A stretch of 64,000 nucleotides of DNA from an uncultured Clostridia bacterium (lineage in GTDB: Bacteria; Bacillota; Clostridia; Christensenellales; Borkfalkiaceae), in assembly GCA_944340905.1 (NCBI GenBank), contig CALVLT010000001.1, positions 1 to 64,000 of the forward strand, written 5' to 3'. The notes beneath the pieces were generated by a model. It did no database searches, was not told the origin of the DNA, and saw only the letters and a program-made list of their open reading frames with translations. How positions within the stretch are numbered: position 1 is the stretch's first letter; every line of letters starts with the position of its first letter. Both the position numbers and the translations under genes were made by a program. Shown here piece by piece: positions 48,813-57,730 of this stretch.

Positions 48813-51800
48813 TTAGTAGGGTTTCCCGTGGCACTTTTTATACTTCAGGCCGCTCCCGCACGGGCAGGGATCATTGGGCCCCACCTTCTTATCCTTCTTC
48901 ATGGTTGCGGGATTGAACCGCGTCTCGCCCGAGGTGCGCAGGGAGTTGACGTCCACTTCCCGCGGCATTGCCTCCGGCCCGACGGGCGCGGCATTCTGTG
49001 TACCCAAGGCGGGCGCGGGCGATGCACTGTGCGGCTGTCCCTGCGCGGGCTGTGCGGCAGGTGCGGCGGGTTGCTGCGTCTGTTGCACGGCGGGCACTCC
49101 CTCAGGCGTGGGCGCAGGCTGTGCGGGCCTGTTCGCCGTGGGGAAGATGCGCTGCACGGGGCGCGGCTGCGCCTTGATCTGGCACTTCAGAAGGAAACGG
49201 ATGGTGCGCTCCTGAATGCGTTCCACCATTTCGTCGAACATTGCGAACCCTTCCTGCTTATAGGCAATGACGGGGTCGGTCTGTCCGTAGGCGCGCAGCG
49301 TGATGCCCTTGCGCAGCTGATCCATCGCGTCGATATGGTCGATCCAGTTGCTGTTGACGAAGGAGAGCAGCACGTCGCGCTCGATCTTGCCGAAGTCCAC
49401 GCCCGGCATCTCTTCCTTGATGCGCGCGATCTTTTCTTCATAGCACTTCGCCGTCTTTTCGGAAATCTTTTTGAGGGCGACGGGGAAGTCCCATTTCTCC
49501 AGTTTCTCGCGCGTGACGAAATTGCTGCCCTCGGGAATGAGGTAGCGCTCGAGCGCGGCATTCAGATCCGTCTCACTCCACTTTTCGGGCATATCGTCGG
49601 CGTTGATCGCCTCGCGCACGACGCCCTCCACATAGCCGGGGATATATTTGAGCACCTGCTCGTGCACATTTTCGCCGCGGATGACGCGCATGCGCTCCGC
49701 ATACATGATCGTGCGCTGCTTGTTCATGACGTCGTCATACTGCAGAACGTTCTTGCGGATGGCGAAGTTCCTGCCCTCGATCTGTTTCTGGGCATACTCG
49801 ATGAGATTGGTGAGCAGCTTGGATTCCAGGCTCTCATCCTCCTGCATCTTGCTCATCTCATAGATGCGCTTCATGCGCTCGCCGCCGAAACGCACCATCA
49901 GATCGTCTTCGAGGGAGATGAAGAAGATGGAGACGCCGACGTCGCCCTGTCTGCCCGAGCGCCCGCGCAGCTGGTTGTCGATACGGCGGGATTCGTGCCG
50001 CTCGGTGCCGATGATGCAAAGGCCGCCCGCCTCGATGACCTTCTTCTTTTCCTCGTCCGTCTTTTCCTTGAAGGACTTGTACAGTTCGTTGTAGCGCTCG
50101 CGCACCTTCAGCGCCTCTTCGTCGCCGCTCAGGTCGATGAAGGAGGTGGCGCGCTCGATCATCTCGTGCTCGACGCCCTCCTCTCTCAGACGCTTTTTGG
50201 CAAGGTATTCCGGATTGCCGCCCAGCAGGATATCCGTGCCGCGCCCCGCCATGTTGGTGGCGATGGTGACGGCGCCGTACCTGCCCGCCTGCGCGACGAT
50301 CTCCGCCTCGCGCTCGTGGTTCTTGGCGTTCAGAATGTTGTGCTTGACGCCGTTGCGGATCAGAAGGCGGGAAATTTCCTCCGACCGCTCGACGGAGACG
50401 GTACCCACGAGGATGGGCTGCCCCTTGGCGTGCCGCTCCACGATCTCGCGGACGATCGCCTTTTTCTTGCCCTCCACGGTGGAGAAGATGCGGTCGTGCA
50501 TATCCACGCGGCGTACGGGCTTGTTCGTGGGGATCTCGATGACGTCCAGCGAATAGATGGTGCGGAATTCCCCTTCCTCCGTCTTTGCCGTACCCGTCAT
50601 GCCCGAGAGCTTTTTGTACAGGCGGAAGTAGTTCTGGAAGGTGATGGTGGCGTAGGTCTTGTTTTCCTCGCGCACCTTGACGCCCTCTTTCGCCTCGATG
50701 GCCTGGTGCAGACCGTCCGAATAGCGCCGTCCGATCATGAGACGGCCCGTGAACTCATCGACGATGACGATCTCGCCGTTGTTGATGATGTACTGCTCGT
50801 TGAGGTGGAACAGGTGATGCGCCTTGAGCGCCTGCTGGATGTGATGGTTGAGCGTGGCGTTGGTGACATCGGCGATGTTCTCCACGCCGAAGAACTTTTC
50901 CGCCTTCTCCGCGCCGTATTCGGTGAGCCGCACCTGACGGTCCTTGCGCTCCACGACGAAATCCCATTCGAGCGCCTCTGCCGCCGCGATCTTCTGGGCG
51001 GAGGAAACCCCCTTCTTCTTGCGCGAAACCTCTTCCGCATCCTTGAGGTCGTCGTCGAACCCGCCCGAGAGGGTGCGCACGAACCTGTCCACGCGCTCAT
51101 AGAGATCGGAGGACTTGTCGCCCTTGCCCGAAATGATGAGCGGGGTGCGCGCCTCGTCGATGAGGATGGAGTCCACCTCGTCCACGATGGCAAAGTTCAG
51201 CTCTCGCTGCACCATGAGCTTGAGATCGTTTTTCAGGTTGTCCCGAAGGTAGTCGAACCCGAATTCGTTGTTGGTGCCGTAGGTGATGTCGCAGGCATAG
51301 GCGGCGCGCTTCTGATCGTCTGTCATGCCGGGGACGACGACGCCCACCGTAAGCCCCATGAATTTGTGGACCTTGCCCATCCACTCCGCGTCGCGGCGGG
51401 CGAGGTAATCATTGACGGTAACGATGTGCACGCCCTTTCCCGCGAGCGCCTCCAGATAGGCGGGGAGGGTCGCCACGAGCGTCTTGCCCTCGCCCGTCTT
51501 CATCTCGGCAACGCGCCCCTGGAAGAGACAGATGCCGCCCACGATCTGCACATGGAAATGGCGCATGCCCAGCACCCTGCCGCTCGCCTCCCTGAGCGCC
51601 GCAAACGCATCGGGGAGAATGTCCTCGAGCGTCTCACCCTGTTTGAGCCGTTCCTTCAGGATCCCCGTCTGGGACTGCAGTTCGGCATCGGACATCTTTT
51701 CGTACTTGGGCGCGAGCGCCTCCACTTCCAGTGCCGCCCTGTTGAGCTTTTTCAGGCTTCTGCGGCTGTCGCCGCTCATGAGATAGCGAATCAAACCCAT
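48813..51800 (-). CDS. secA: Preprotein translocase ATPase SecA
   Basis: 995 residues from ATG 51800 (MGLIRYLMSG); GGAG eight bases upstream favours it over an ATG two codons earlier. Walker A is MKTGEGKTLVATL and the DEAD-like Walker B is VDEVDSILIDEARTPL. The preprotein cross-linking domain, helical scaffold (GMTGTAKTEEGEFR; RGRQGDVG as RGSGRQGD type) and a Pro/Gln/Ala-rich linker follow. The C-terminal zinc motif is CPCGSGLKYKKCHG. It drives Sec-dependent export through SecYEG. Longer than B. subtilis SecA mainly through the linker and a mid-domain insertion. Confidence 0.97.
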   Translation of the reverse strand: MGLIRYLMSGDSRRSLKKLNRAALEVEALAPKYEKMSDAELQSQTGILKERLKQGETLEDILPDAFAALREASGRVLGMRHFHVQIVGGICLFQGRVAEMKTGEGKTLVATLPAYLEALAGKGVHIVTVNDYLARRDAEWMGKVHKFMGLTVGVVVPGMTDDQKRAAYACDITYGTNNEFGFDYLRDNLKNDLKLMVQRELNFAIVDEVDSILIDEARTPLIISGKGDKSSDLYERVDRFVRTLSGGFDDDLKDAEEVSRKKKGVSSAQKIAAAEALEWDFVVERKDRQVRLTEYGAEKAEKFFGVENIADVTNATLNHHIQQALKAHHLFHLNEQYIINNGEIVIVDEFTGRLMIGRRYSDGLHQAIEAKEGVKVREENKTYATITFQNYFRLYKKLSGMTGTAKTEEGEFRTIYSLDVIEIPTNKPVRRVDMHDRIFSTVEGKKKAIVREIVERHAKGQPILVGTVSVERSEEISRLLIRNGVKHNILNAKNHEREAEIVAQAGRYGAVTIATNMAGRGTDILLGGNPEYLAKKRLREEGVEHEMIERATSFIDLSGDEEALKVRERYNELYKSFKEKTDEEKKKVIEAGGLCIIGTERHESRRIDNQLRGRSGRQGDVGVSIFFISLEDDLMVRFGGERMKRIYEMSKMQEDESLESKLLTNLIEYAQKQIEGRNFAIRKNVLQYDDVMNKQRTIMYAERMRVIRGENVHEQVLKYIPGYVEGVVREAINADDMPEKWSETDLNAALERYLIPEGSNFVTREKLEKWDFPVALKKISEKTAKCYEEKIARIKEEMPGVDFGKIERDVLLSFVNSNWIDHIDAMDQLRKGITLRAYGQTDPVIAYKQEGFAMFDEMVERIQERTIRFLLKCQIKAQPRPVQRIFPTANRPAQPAPTPEGVPAVQQTQQPAAPAAQPAQGQPHSASPAPALGTQNAAPVGPEAMPREVDVNSLRTSGETRFNPATMKKDKKVGPNDPCPCGSGLKYKKCHGKPY

Positions 51801-51866
51801 TGTCATTGCTCCGTTTGCGCGCTCCGGACAAAATTCCAAAGTACGCCATTGTTTTCTAACTTTTCC

Positions 51867-51895
51867 ATTTTACTATTATTTTGATAAAATGTCAA
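51867..51895 (-). promoter_or_regulatory. secA promoter
   Basis: TTGACA (51890-51895), 17-base spacer, TAAAAT (51867-51872) on the - strand. Positions 51896-52067 show no other feature. Confidence 0.85.
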
Positions 51896-52067
51896 AGCGA
51901 TTTTTGCCGTTTTTCAGGAAAATCTGCCCCTGTCACGTGCTTTTCACACAATCGGGACGGTTGTGCTCCGGACGCGGGCGCGCCGTTCTTCCTGTTTTCC
52001 CGAAAATCCGTGAAAATATGCGCCCGAACGCGCTTTTGTGACAAACGTTTTATGCTATCATCATGGC

Positions 52068-52310
52068 ATGCTGCTCTCCGTCATGGGACTTGGCGCGCTG
52101 TACGCCTTTGTCGTCCTGCTCATCTGCATCATCCTCGTGTTCGGGCTGCGCCTCGCGCGCATCGGCTGGCGCACGCTGCACAAAAAACTGCCGCCCGATC
52201 CCCCGCCAAAGGAGGAAAAAAAGCCGGAGCCCGTCTACTTCCTGGTCGAGCGCAAGAAAAAACGCTCCCGCGCGGAATATTCCACGCCCAAGCGCATTGA
52301 CTTCAAATAA
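52068..52310 (+). CDS. Small single-pass membrane protein
   Basis: 80 residues from ATG 52068: one hydrophobic helix (about 4-28, GALYAFVVLLICIILVFGL) and a strongly basic, Pro/Lys/Glu-rich cytosolic tail ending STPKRIDFK. No clear RBS is visible, and an upstream GTG (52038) is an alternative start. Its last 8 bases overlap the end of the convergent kinase-like gene. I recognise no family. The membrane-tail design is the main reason to think it is real. Confidence 0.5.
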   Translation: MLLSVMGLGALYAFVVLLICIILVFGLRLARIGWRTLHKKLPPDPPPKEEKKPEPVYFLVERKKKRSRAEYSTPKRIDFK

Positions 52311-53193
52311 AGAATGTTCCCTCCTCCAATCTCCGAGCCGTCTGCAATGCAGTGCGGAAATACCGGGGATAGAATTTGCAGTCCTCTTTCCCGAACCGGT
52401 TGCCAATATAGACCCATTCGCAGGATTCGGCAAAAACAAAAAGAGCGATCGCCCGGTCAAATTGCGCCCGCCCGATCCCGTGGCGCGCGGCGACCCGATC
52501 ATAATATCGCCCGACGGCAAAAGCTCTCTGCTTTGGGGTCATGCGAAACAAATCCCCGTGCGTTCTGCCGTGCGCGACCAGTCGGGCGAAAGAGACCGGG
52601 TACGGCAGGATCCCTCCAACCTCCCAGTCGATCATCACCGCGCGGTTTTTTGCGACCAAAATATTGAAAGGCAGCAGATCATCGTGGCAGAGTGTACGCG
52701 GCAGACGTTCATACAGGAACAGATATTCGTCATAATATTTTTCCAGCAGCGCGGAACAAAGATAGTCCCTGCGCTTTTTTATTTGCGCAAAACTCTCTTC
52801 AAACGAAAGGCCCTTGTGCGACAGCCGCTGATTTTCCCAGAATTCATTCTGCATGAGCGACAGGGATTCCACCGCAGCCGCCAGTCCCGACAGGGTAGCG
52901 CGCTGCAAATTGTCCCCCGCAATGTACTCGAGCAGCAGATATTCGCCGTCCTCGCCCGCCGCACTGCCGAGAAGTTTGGGCGCATACGGACGGTCCTGCG
53001 TAAAAAAGGTACGGTATATTTCCGCCTCGTACTCCTTTGCGCGTTTCAGAAAATACCTGTCCCCGCCCACGGTCACCTGCCAGACACCTTCGTAGAACGT
53101 TCCGTCCTCCTCCCGACGGACGGGATGAAAGGCGGGCGTGCCGCCGGCGGGCGCAAACGTCTTCCAGAGCGCGGCAAGTGCGGCGTCCGTCAT
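52303..53193 (-). CDS. Aminoglycoside/choline kinase-like phosphotransferase
   Basis: 296 residues from ATG 53193, overlapping the rsfS stop (ATGA). It is an APH-fold kinase: YFLKRAKEYEAEIY gives the ATP-site lysine and partner Glu, LLLEYIAGDNL is the hinge, LCHDDLLPFNILV is the HxDxxxxN catalytic loop, and MIDWEVGG supplies the metal-binding Asp. Family members phosphorylate aminoglycosides, choline, ethanolamine, sugars or amino-alcohols. Nothing points to drug resistance. Translational coupling to rsfS is unusual and hints at a housekeeping substrate. Confidence 0.82.
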   Translation of the reverse strand: MTDAALAALWKTFAPAGGTPAFHPVRREEDGTFYEGVWQVTVGGDRYFLKRAKEYEAEIYRTFFTQDRPYAPKLLGSAAGEDGEYLLLEYIAGDNLQRATLSGLAAAVESLSLMQNEFWENQRLSHKGLSFEESFAQIKKRRDYLCSALLEKYYDEYLFLYERLPRTLCHDDLLPFNILVAKNRAVMIDWEVGGILPYPVSFARLVAHGRTHGDLFRMTPKQRAFAVGRYYDRVAARHGIGRAQFDRAIALFVFAESCEWVYIGNRFGKEDCKFYPRYFRTALQTARRLEEGTFFI

Positions 53194-53546
53194 GGTTCGT
53201 CCTGATAGTGCTCGATATTTCTGCCCGAATCCCACAGGCGCTCGAGATAGTAATACAGGCGGGATTCCTCGTTGAACACGTGGACGATGACGTCGCCGTA
53301 GTCGAGCACGCCCCATCTGCCCTCGCGCATCCCCTCCTTGCGCACGGGCAGAATGCCCGCCTCTTTTTCCAGCTGTTCCTCGACGGCATCGCCGAGCGCG
53401 CGCACCTGCGTGGTGCTGCGCCCGCTGGCAATAACAAAGTAACTGCACACGATGGTCTGTTCGCGCACGTCGAGAATGACAATGTCCTGTGCCTTTTTCG
53501 CCGAAAGCGCCTTTGCGCAGGCGAGAGCAAGTTCGTGTCCTTCCAT
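53190..53546 (-). CDS. rsfS: Ribosomal silencing factor RsfS
   Basis: 118 residues, typical length. The signatures are DIVILDVREQTIVCSYFVIA, SGRSTTQVRALGDAVEEQL, GVLDYGDVIVHVF and EESRLYYYLERLW. It binds uL14 on the large ribosomal subunit and blocks subunit joining when growth slows. It follows the nadD-yqeK fusion gene, the common order in Firmicutes, with a perfect palindrome in the gap. Confidence 0.96.
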   Translation of the reverse strand: MEGHELALACAKALSAKKAQDIVILDVREQTIVCSYFVIASGRSTTQVRALGDAVEEQLEKEAGILPVRKEGMREGRWGVLDYGDVIVHVFNEESRLYYYLERLWDSGRNIEHYQDEP

Positions 53547-53587
53547 GAAAGCCTCCGATTTTTGATACGTTTTGAATGGTGATATTG

Positions 53588-53610
53588 AGTATTATGTCTG
53601 ACATAATACT
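53588..53610. promoter_or_regulatory. Perfect palindrome upstream of rsfS
   Basis: 11-base arms AGTATTATGTC and GACATAATACT around a single T. There is no T tract, so a terminator is unlikely, and a repressor operator is the best reading. A degraded relative (CTATTATGTC...GCATAGTAC) lies at 55591-55611. Confidence 0.6.
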
Positions 53611-53620
53611 TTGCATTAGT

Positions 53621-54754
53621 TCAATTTTCAGCGTCTGAACGCGCCTGATACCACGCATACGCCTGCTGTGTGAGCGGATAGACGGGCTTTCCCGTCCCCG
53701 CAAGATAGGCGAGCTGATCTTTGAGCGCACGCAGAAGGCACGCCTCGAGATCGGTCTGAAACAGCGCGCGCAGATCCCCGATCCCCGCAAAGTCCCGCCC
53801 CTCTTCCAGGAGGTCGGCAAGGTAGATGAGCATGCCCAGCGGCGACATTCCCGCCTTCGCGCTCGTGTGATAGCGGATGGCGTCGAGAACTTCTTCATCT
53901 TCGATGCCGAAGGAATGCCGCGCAAGATAGGCGCCCGTGTACTGGTGTATGACGGGCGCGGGCACGTTCTCGGGAAGCGTGAAACCCTCCAGCAACGGCG
54001 AGGAAAGCGGTACGTATTTTCCGCAGTCGTGCAGCGCCGCGGCCAGCAGCGCCCGCTCCTCCGAGACCCCCGCAGAGGCCGCACGTTCCACCGCCATGCG
54101 CGCCACCCGATAGCTATGTTCGCGCCGCACCTGTTTTTCCAACGCAAGCGCGGGGGCGATGGCAAGATGGGTATACAGCCTGTTCGCGCGGATATATTCG
54201 TATACGCCCTCGGCAAGTTCTTCGGGCTTTTTACCGAATGCGAGATCGACGCGCAGCAGGCGGGAGGAGACCCCCTTCCCCATGAAGGGAATGTTCAAGA
54301 AATCTTTGGAAAAGCGCTCACGAAAGCGCGCATGCACTGAGGCAGGGGAGCGATCCCCCCTTCCGCACGCCGCCAGCGTGGCGTGCACCAGAATATCGTC
54401 GGGATTTTTCCAGGTAAAGAAGTCCTCCAGCATGTCCTCCCCGACCAGAAAGTACAGCTGTGCATCGGGATATTGCTGCGAAAAATGGCAGCAGGTGAGA
54501 TAGGTGTAGCTCTTTCCCTGCTGCAGCACCTCGAAGTCGCTCACTTCTGCCCAGGGAAATGCAGAAAAGGCAATGCGGCACATCTGAAGGCGCTGCTCCC
54601 CCGAGGCGAACGCGCCGCGCGCCTTGTGCGGGGCGACGCCCGCAGGCAGGACGATCAGCCTGTCCAGCCCGAGCGCATCCTTCGCCGCCTGCGCATAGCG
54701 CACGTGTTCCATGTGTACGGGATCGAACGACCCCCCGAAAAGCGCGATCTTCAT
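53621..54754 (-). CDS. nadD: NadD-YqeK fusion: nicotinate-nucleotide adenylyltransferase plus HD-domain hydrolase
   Basis: 377 residues. The N-terminal part (1-190) is NadD, with nucleotide-binding GGSFDPVHMEHV, DFEVLQQGKSYT, and GVSSRLLRVDL as the ISSTxIR-type motif. It makes nicotinate adenine dinucleotide. The C-terminal part (about 195-365) is a YqeK-type HD phosphohydrolase, with EHSYRVARMA and AALHDCGKYVP giving the H...HD metal ligands; YqeK enzymes cleave Ap4A-type nucleotides. In many Firmicutes these are two adjacent genes; here they are one frame. The ATG at 54754 sits only 6 bases after a TATAAT, so the mRNA may have almost no leader. Confidence 0.93.
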   Translation of the reverse strand: MKIALFGGSFDPVHMEHVRYAQAAKDALGLDRLIVLPAGVAPHKARGAFASGEQRLQMCRIAFSAFPWAEVSDFEVLQQGKSYTYLTCCHFSQQYPDAQLYFLVGEDMLEDFFTWKNPDDILVHATLAACGRGDRSPASVHARFRERFSKDFLNIPFMGKGVSSRLLRVDLAFGKKPEELAEGVYEYIRANRLYTHLAIAPALALEKQVRREHSYRVARMAVERAASAGVSEERALLAAALHDCGKYVPLSSPLLEGFTLPENVPAPVIHQYTGAYLARHSFGIEDEEVLDAIRYHTSAKAGMSPLGMLIYLADLLEEGRDFAGIGDLRALFQTDLEACLLRALKDQLAYLAGTGKPVYPLTQQAYAWYQARSDAEN

Positions 54755-54760
54755 GGGGAT

Positions 54761-54789
54761 ATTATACAATAGTTTTTCGCCCTTTGCAA
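54761..54789 (-). promoter_or_regulatory. Promoter at the nadD-yqeK start codon
   Basis: TTGCAA (54784-54789), 17-base spacer, TATAAT (54761-54766) on the - strand. The +1 would fall on or next to the ATG. Confidence 0.65.
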
Positions 54790-54824
54790 GTTTAATCGCC
54801 AGGAAAAGCGGCAAAAATCAAATC

Positions 54825-55583
54825 ATGAAAAAATTTGACTTTCCGCTGATCGCGGATTCCCTGTTCTATTCCGCCTGCGCATGGCTCGTGCTCGTGGGCG
54901 TATTCCGCTGGCTGCAACTGCCCGCGGGCGTCTGCTTTTCCGCCGCCACCCTGTTGGCGCTCGCCCTCGCCCTCACCCTCTTTTTTCTTCTCGGAGCGCG
55001 GCACAAACGGCGCGCGCTCAGCAAACAGGAACAACGCACGCGGGAAAAACTCATGCTGCACCTCGCCCTCGAGCGAGACGAGCGCGTGCGCGCCGCCCTG
55101 CTCGAGGCGCTGCTGGCGGACGGGCGGGAGGCGCACTGCGAGGGGGACGCGCTCGCCGTTGACGGCATGCCGCTCATTCCCATCTTTACCATGCAGCCCG
55201 TCTCGGCAGACGCCGTTGCGCAGCTGCTGAAAACTTACTCGGCGCAGCCCTTTGCCGTCGCCTGCAACGCGCTCACGCCGGAGGCGGAACAACTGCTTAC
55301 CTCCTTCTCCCGCACGGCGATGACGGGAACACAGATCTACGATCTGTTCGCCCGCACGGGCAAACTGCCCGAGACCTATATCTGCGGGGAGATCCCGCGC
55401 AAGACGGTGCGCGGCAAGCTGCGCCGCACCTTCTCCAAGCGCAATGCCTATCCCTTTTTTGTGAGCGGAGCGGCACTGCTTGTCATGAGCCTGTTCGTGC
55501 TCTTTCCCGTCTACTATCTGATCTCCGGCAGCGTCCTGCTTGCGACCGCAATTTTCGTCCGCGCATTTGGCTATACGGGCTGA
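54825..55583 (+). CDS. Membrane protein of unknown function
   Basis: 252 residues from ATG 54825. Two membrane helices near the start (about 9-28 and 36-56), a cytosolic domain (60-200, with LEALLADGREAHCEGDALAV and a strand-rich PLIPIFTMQPVSADAVAQLL), and two more helices at the end (about 210-250). I recognise no family. It is divergent from nadD-yqeK with about 70 bases between, and convergent with nnrDE. Codon use matches its neighbours. Confidence 0.7.
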   Translation: MKKFDFPLIADSLFYSACAWLVLVGVFRWLQLPAGVCFSAATLLALALALTLFFLLGARHKRRALSKQEQRTREKLMLHLALERDERVRAALLEALLADGREAHCEGDALAVDGMPLIPIFTMQPVSADAVAQLLKTYSAQPFAVACNALTPEAEQLLTSFSRTAMTGTQIYDLFARTGKLPETYICGEIPRKTVRGKLRRTFSKRNAYPFFVSGAALLVMSLFVLFPVYYLISGSVLLATAIFVRAFGYTG

Positions 55584-55622
55584 AAACAGACTATTATGTC
55601 ACGCATAGTACTATTAAAATAC

Positions 55623-55652
55623 AAAAAATCCCTCTTTTATGAGGGATTTTTT
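55623..55652. terminator. Bidirectional terminator between convergent genes
   Basis: AAAAAATCCCTC and GAGGGATTTTTT pair fully across TTTTAT. Confidence 0.92.
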
Positions 55653-55663
55653 CAATAAGCGCA

Positions 55664-57103
55664 TTAAAGCGAACACATGGCGTCGGGAAGAAATCCGATG
55701 ATGTCGGAGGCGTCGGGGGCATATTCCCCCATCCGCTCGCCCGCAATTTCCCCTGCGCGGCCTAAAAGCCAGCTCGCCGCACACGCCGCATCAAAGGGCG
55801 CCACGCCGCGCGCGCACGTTCCCGCAAGCAGACCGGAGAGCACGTCGCCGCTCCCTCCTTTGGCAAGGGCGGGCGAACCCGTCGGGTTGATGGCAACACG
55901 CTCGCCGTCGGTGATGACGGAGCGGTTGTTCTTGAGCACCACCACGACGCCGCGGCGCTGCGCGAAAGCCTTTGCCTCGTTCACCGCATCGGCGAGCACC
56001 TCCGAAACCCCCTTGTCCACGAGGCGCGCAAACTCCTTGGGGTGCGGCGTGACGATGACCTTGCAGGACTTTTTGTCGAGCACCTCCGCCCCGTATGCGG
56101 CGATCGTATTGAGCGCGTCCGCATCGAGCACGAGCGTGCCCGTATAGGCGCCGAGCAGCTCGGCAATGTGCACATACAGCCGTTCGCTCACCCCCGTTCC
56201 CATGCCTGCCGCAATGCAGTCCGCCGCGAGGATGTCCCCGTCGATCGCCTTGAACTCCTTCAGGACGACGGCGGGCAGCTTTCCGACGGCATAGGGAAAG
56301 AGCCGCTCCGTGACGCAGAGCTTGGTATAGCCCGCGCCCGACTTCAGGCACGCGCCCGCGGCAAGGAACGCAGCGCCGCTGTAGGCGCCGCCCGCCAGAA
56401 TGCACGCCGCGCCGTAACTGCCCTTGTGCGAATTGGAGCGCCGCACGGGAAACAGCTTTTTCACGTCCGCCGCCTCCCAGACCTCCGCGCCGCGCTCTAA
56501 GGCGGGAATGCCGATGTCGGCGGCCGTGACGCTGCCCGCAACGTCCGCGCCGTCCGCAAGCAGCAGCGCCTGTTTGAGCTGCCCCATGCTGAGCGTCTCA
56601 TCGGCGTGCACGCACACGGCGGGCGCGATGCCGCTCTCCGAAAGCCCGCTCGGCAGATCGCACGCGATGACATACGCGCCGCAGCCGTTGATAAATTCGA
56701 CGAGCGCCGCGTTCTCCCCCTCGATGGGACGGGACAGCCCAGTTCCGAACAGGCAGTCCACGACGACGCCGTACCGCCTGCGCGGAATGCGCCCCAGCAC
56801 CTCCCCCCGATACCGTTCGCGCACGGCGGCACAGTCGGGGGAGAAATGTCCGGCAAGGCACAGAACGCTCACGTCCTCGCCCGCCTCGTGCAGGATGCGC
56901 GCCGCCACAAACCCGTCGCCGCCGTTGTTGCCGCCTCCGCACACAAAGAGCGCGTCCGCCGCACCCTTTTTCTGCATAGCGGTGGACACGGCGCGCGCCA
57001 GCGCCTGCCCCGCCCGCTCCATCAGTTCAAGGGCGGGCGTTCCCGCCGCAATCGCCGCCGCATCCGCGCGGCGCATCTGTTCATTGGAAAATGCATATTT
57101 CAT
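55664..57103 (-). CDS. nnr: Bifunctional NAD(P)H-hydrate repair enzyme (epimerase and dehydratase)
   Basis: 479 residues from ATG 57103, overlapping the recX stop (ATGA). The N-terminal YjeF_N domain (1-215) has VCGGGNNGGDGFVAAR and DCLFGTGLSRP for NAD(P)HX epimerase. The C-terminal ribokinase-like domain (about 225-479) has NSHKGSYGAACILAGG, LDADALN, VVTPHPKEFARL-type sequence and GSPALAKGGSGDVLSGLLAG, for the ADP-dependent dehydratase. It repairs damaged NADH and NADPH hydrates. A terminator follows the gene. Confidence 0.96.
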   Translation of the reverse strand: MKYAFSNEQMRRADAAAIAAGTPALELMERAGQALARAVSTAMQKKGAADALFVCGGGNNGGDGFVAARILHEAGEDVSVLCLAGHFSPDCAAVRERYRGEVLGRIPRRRYGVVVDCLFGTGLSRPIEGENAALVEFINGCGAYVIACDLPSGLSESGIAPAVCVHADETLSMGQLKQALLLADGADVAGSVTAADIGIPALERGAEVWEAADVKKLFPVRRSNSHKGSYGAACILAGGAYSGAAFLAAGACLKSGAGYTKLCVTERLFPYAVGKLPAVVLKEFKAIDGDILAADCIAAGMGTGVSERLYVHIAELLGAYTGTLVLDADALNTIAAYGAEVLDKKSCKVIVTPHPKEFARLVDKGVSEVLADAVNEAKAFAQRRGVVVVLKNNRSVITDGERVAINPTGSPALAKGGSGDVLSGLLAGTCARGVAPFDAACAASWLLGRAGEIAGERMGEYAPDASDIIGFLPDAMCSL

Positions 57104-57729
57104 GTGTCCCAATCCTCCTCGTCGCTGCCCTCGCGCAGCCGTGCAAGCGCGGCGCGCGCCGTATCGTAATCAAACCCCTTGGAGAGCAGATGGGCATACG
57201 CCTTGCGCAGCGTCTTTTCGTCCAGCGACTTTCCCCGCAGGTACTTGGCGAGCACCGCCTCCGCCGCGCCGCTCTCGTCCTGCCCGCCGGACAGTGCGGC
57301 GTCGATCGCCGCATCGGGGACCCCCTTGCGGCGCAGCTCCATGCGGATGAGACGGCTCCCCTTTTTCTCCCCCGCGTGCTCGGCATAGGCGCGCGCATAC
57401 GCCTCGTCGTCGAGATAGCCGTACCCCTTCATCTTCTCCACGACGTAGTCCGCAACGTCCTGCAGGTACCCCTTGCGGCGCAAAAAGTCGCGGATATCGC
57501 GCTCCGTCTTCATGGAGGCGGAGATGTGCGTGAGCGCTTTGTCGAGCGCCGTCTGCTTTTCGCCCGCGAGCTGCAGCGCGGAGAGCTGCTCTTCGGTGAC
57601 GATGCTCCCCACCTTCAGGCGGTGCTCGAGAACGGTGACGAGCTGCATGCCGCAGAAGAACCTGCCGTCCACCTCGAGATTGCAGCGGGCGGCATCATGC
57701 TTTTGCGGGGTGATCGCGGTGATCTGCAT
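57100..57729 (-). CDS. recX: Regulatory protein RecX
   Basis: 209 residues with the three-helix repeats of RecX: AGEKQTALDKALTHISASMK, RDIRDFLRRKGYLQDVADYV, DDEAYARAYAEHAGEKKGS and SRLIRMELRRKGV. RecX modulates RecA filament growth; recA is not in the window. It sits between the metallo-beta-lactamase-fold gene (1 base away) and nnr. Confidence 0.93.
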   Translation of the reverse strand: MQITAITPQKHDAARCNLEVDGRFFCGMQLVTVLEHRLKVGSIVTEEQLSALQLAGEKQTALDKALTHISASMKTERDIRDFLRRKGYLQDVADYVVEKMKGYGYLDDEAYARAYAEHAGEKKGSRLIRMELRRKGVPDAAIDAALSGGQDESGAAEAVLAKYLRGKSLDEKTLRKAYAHLLSKGFDYDTARAALARLREGSDEEDWDT

Positions 57730-57730
57730 G

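Noticed and set aside
48519..48834. Two - strand frames of about 80 codons in the secA-prfB spacer
   Set aside because: They overlap strong hairpins and each other, have no RBS of quality and encode no recognisable domain.
48480..51884. A 1134-codon open frame on the + strand
   Set aside because: It lies antisense to secA and shares its codon periodicity; its sequence is low-complexity and has no family features. The same applies to long antisense frames at 2593-4137, 5790-7901, 13280-15673, 17835-20753, 39154-41769 and 57473-59638.
52303..54216. A 637-codon - strand frame joining the kinase-like gene with upstream sequence
   Set aside because: Its first half is a shadow of nadD-yqeK and rsfS in another frame; the true kinase-like start is ATG 53193 with ATGA overlap.
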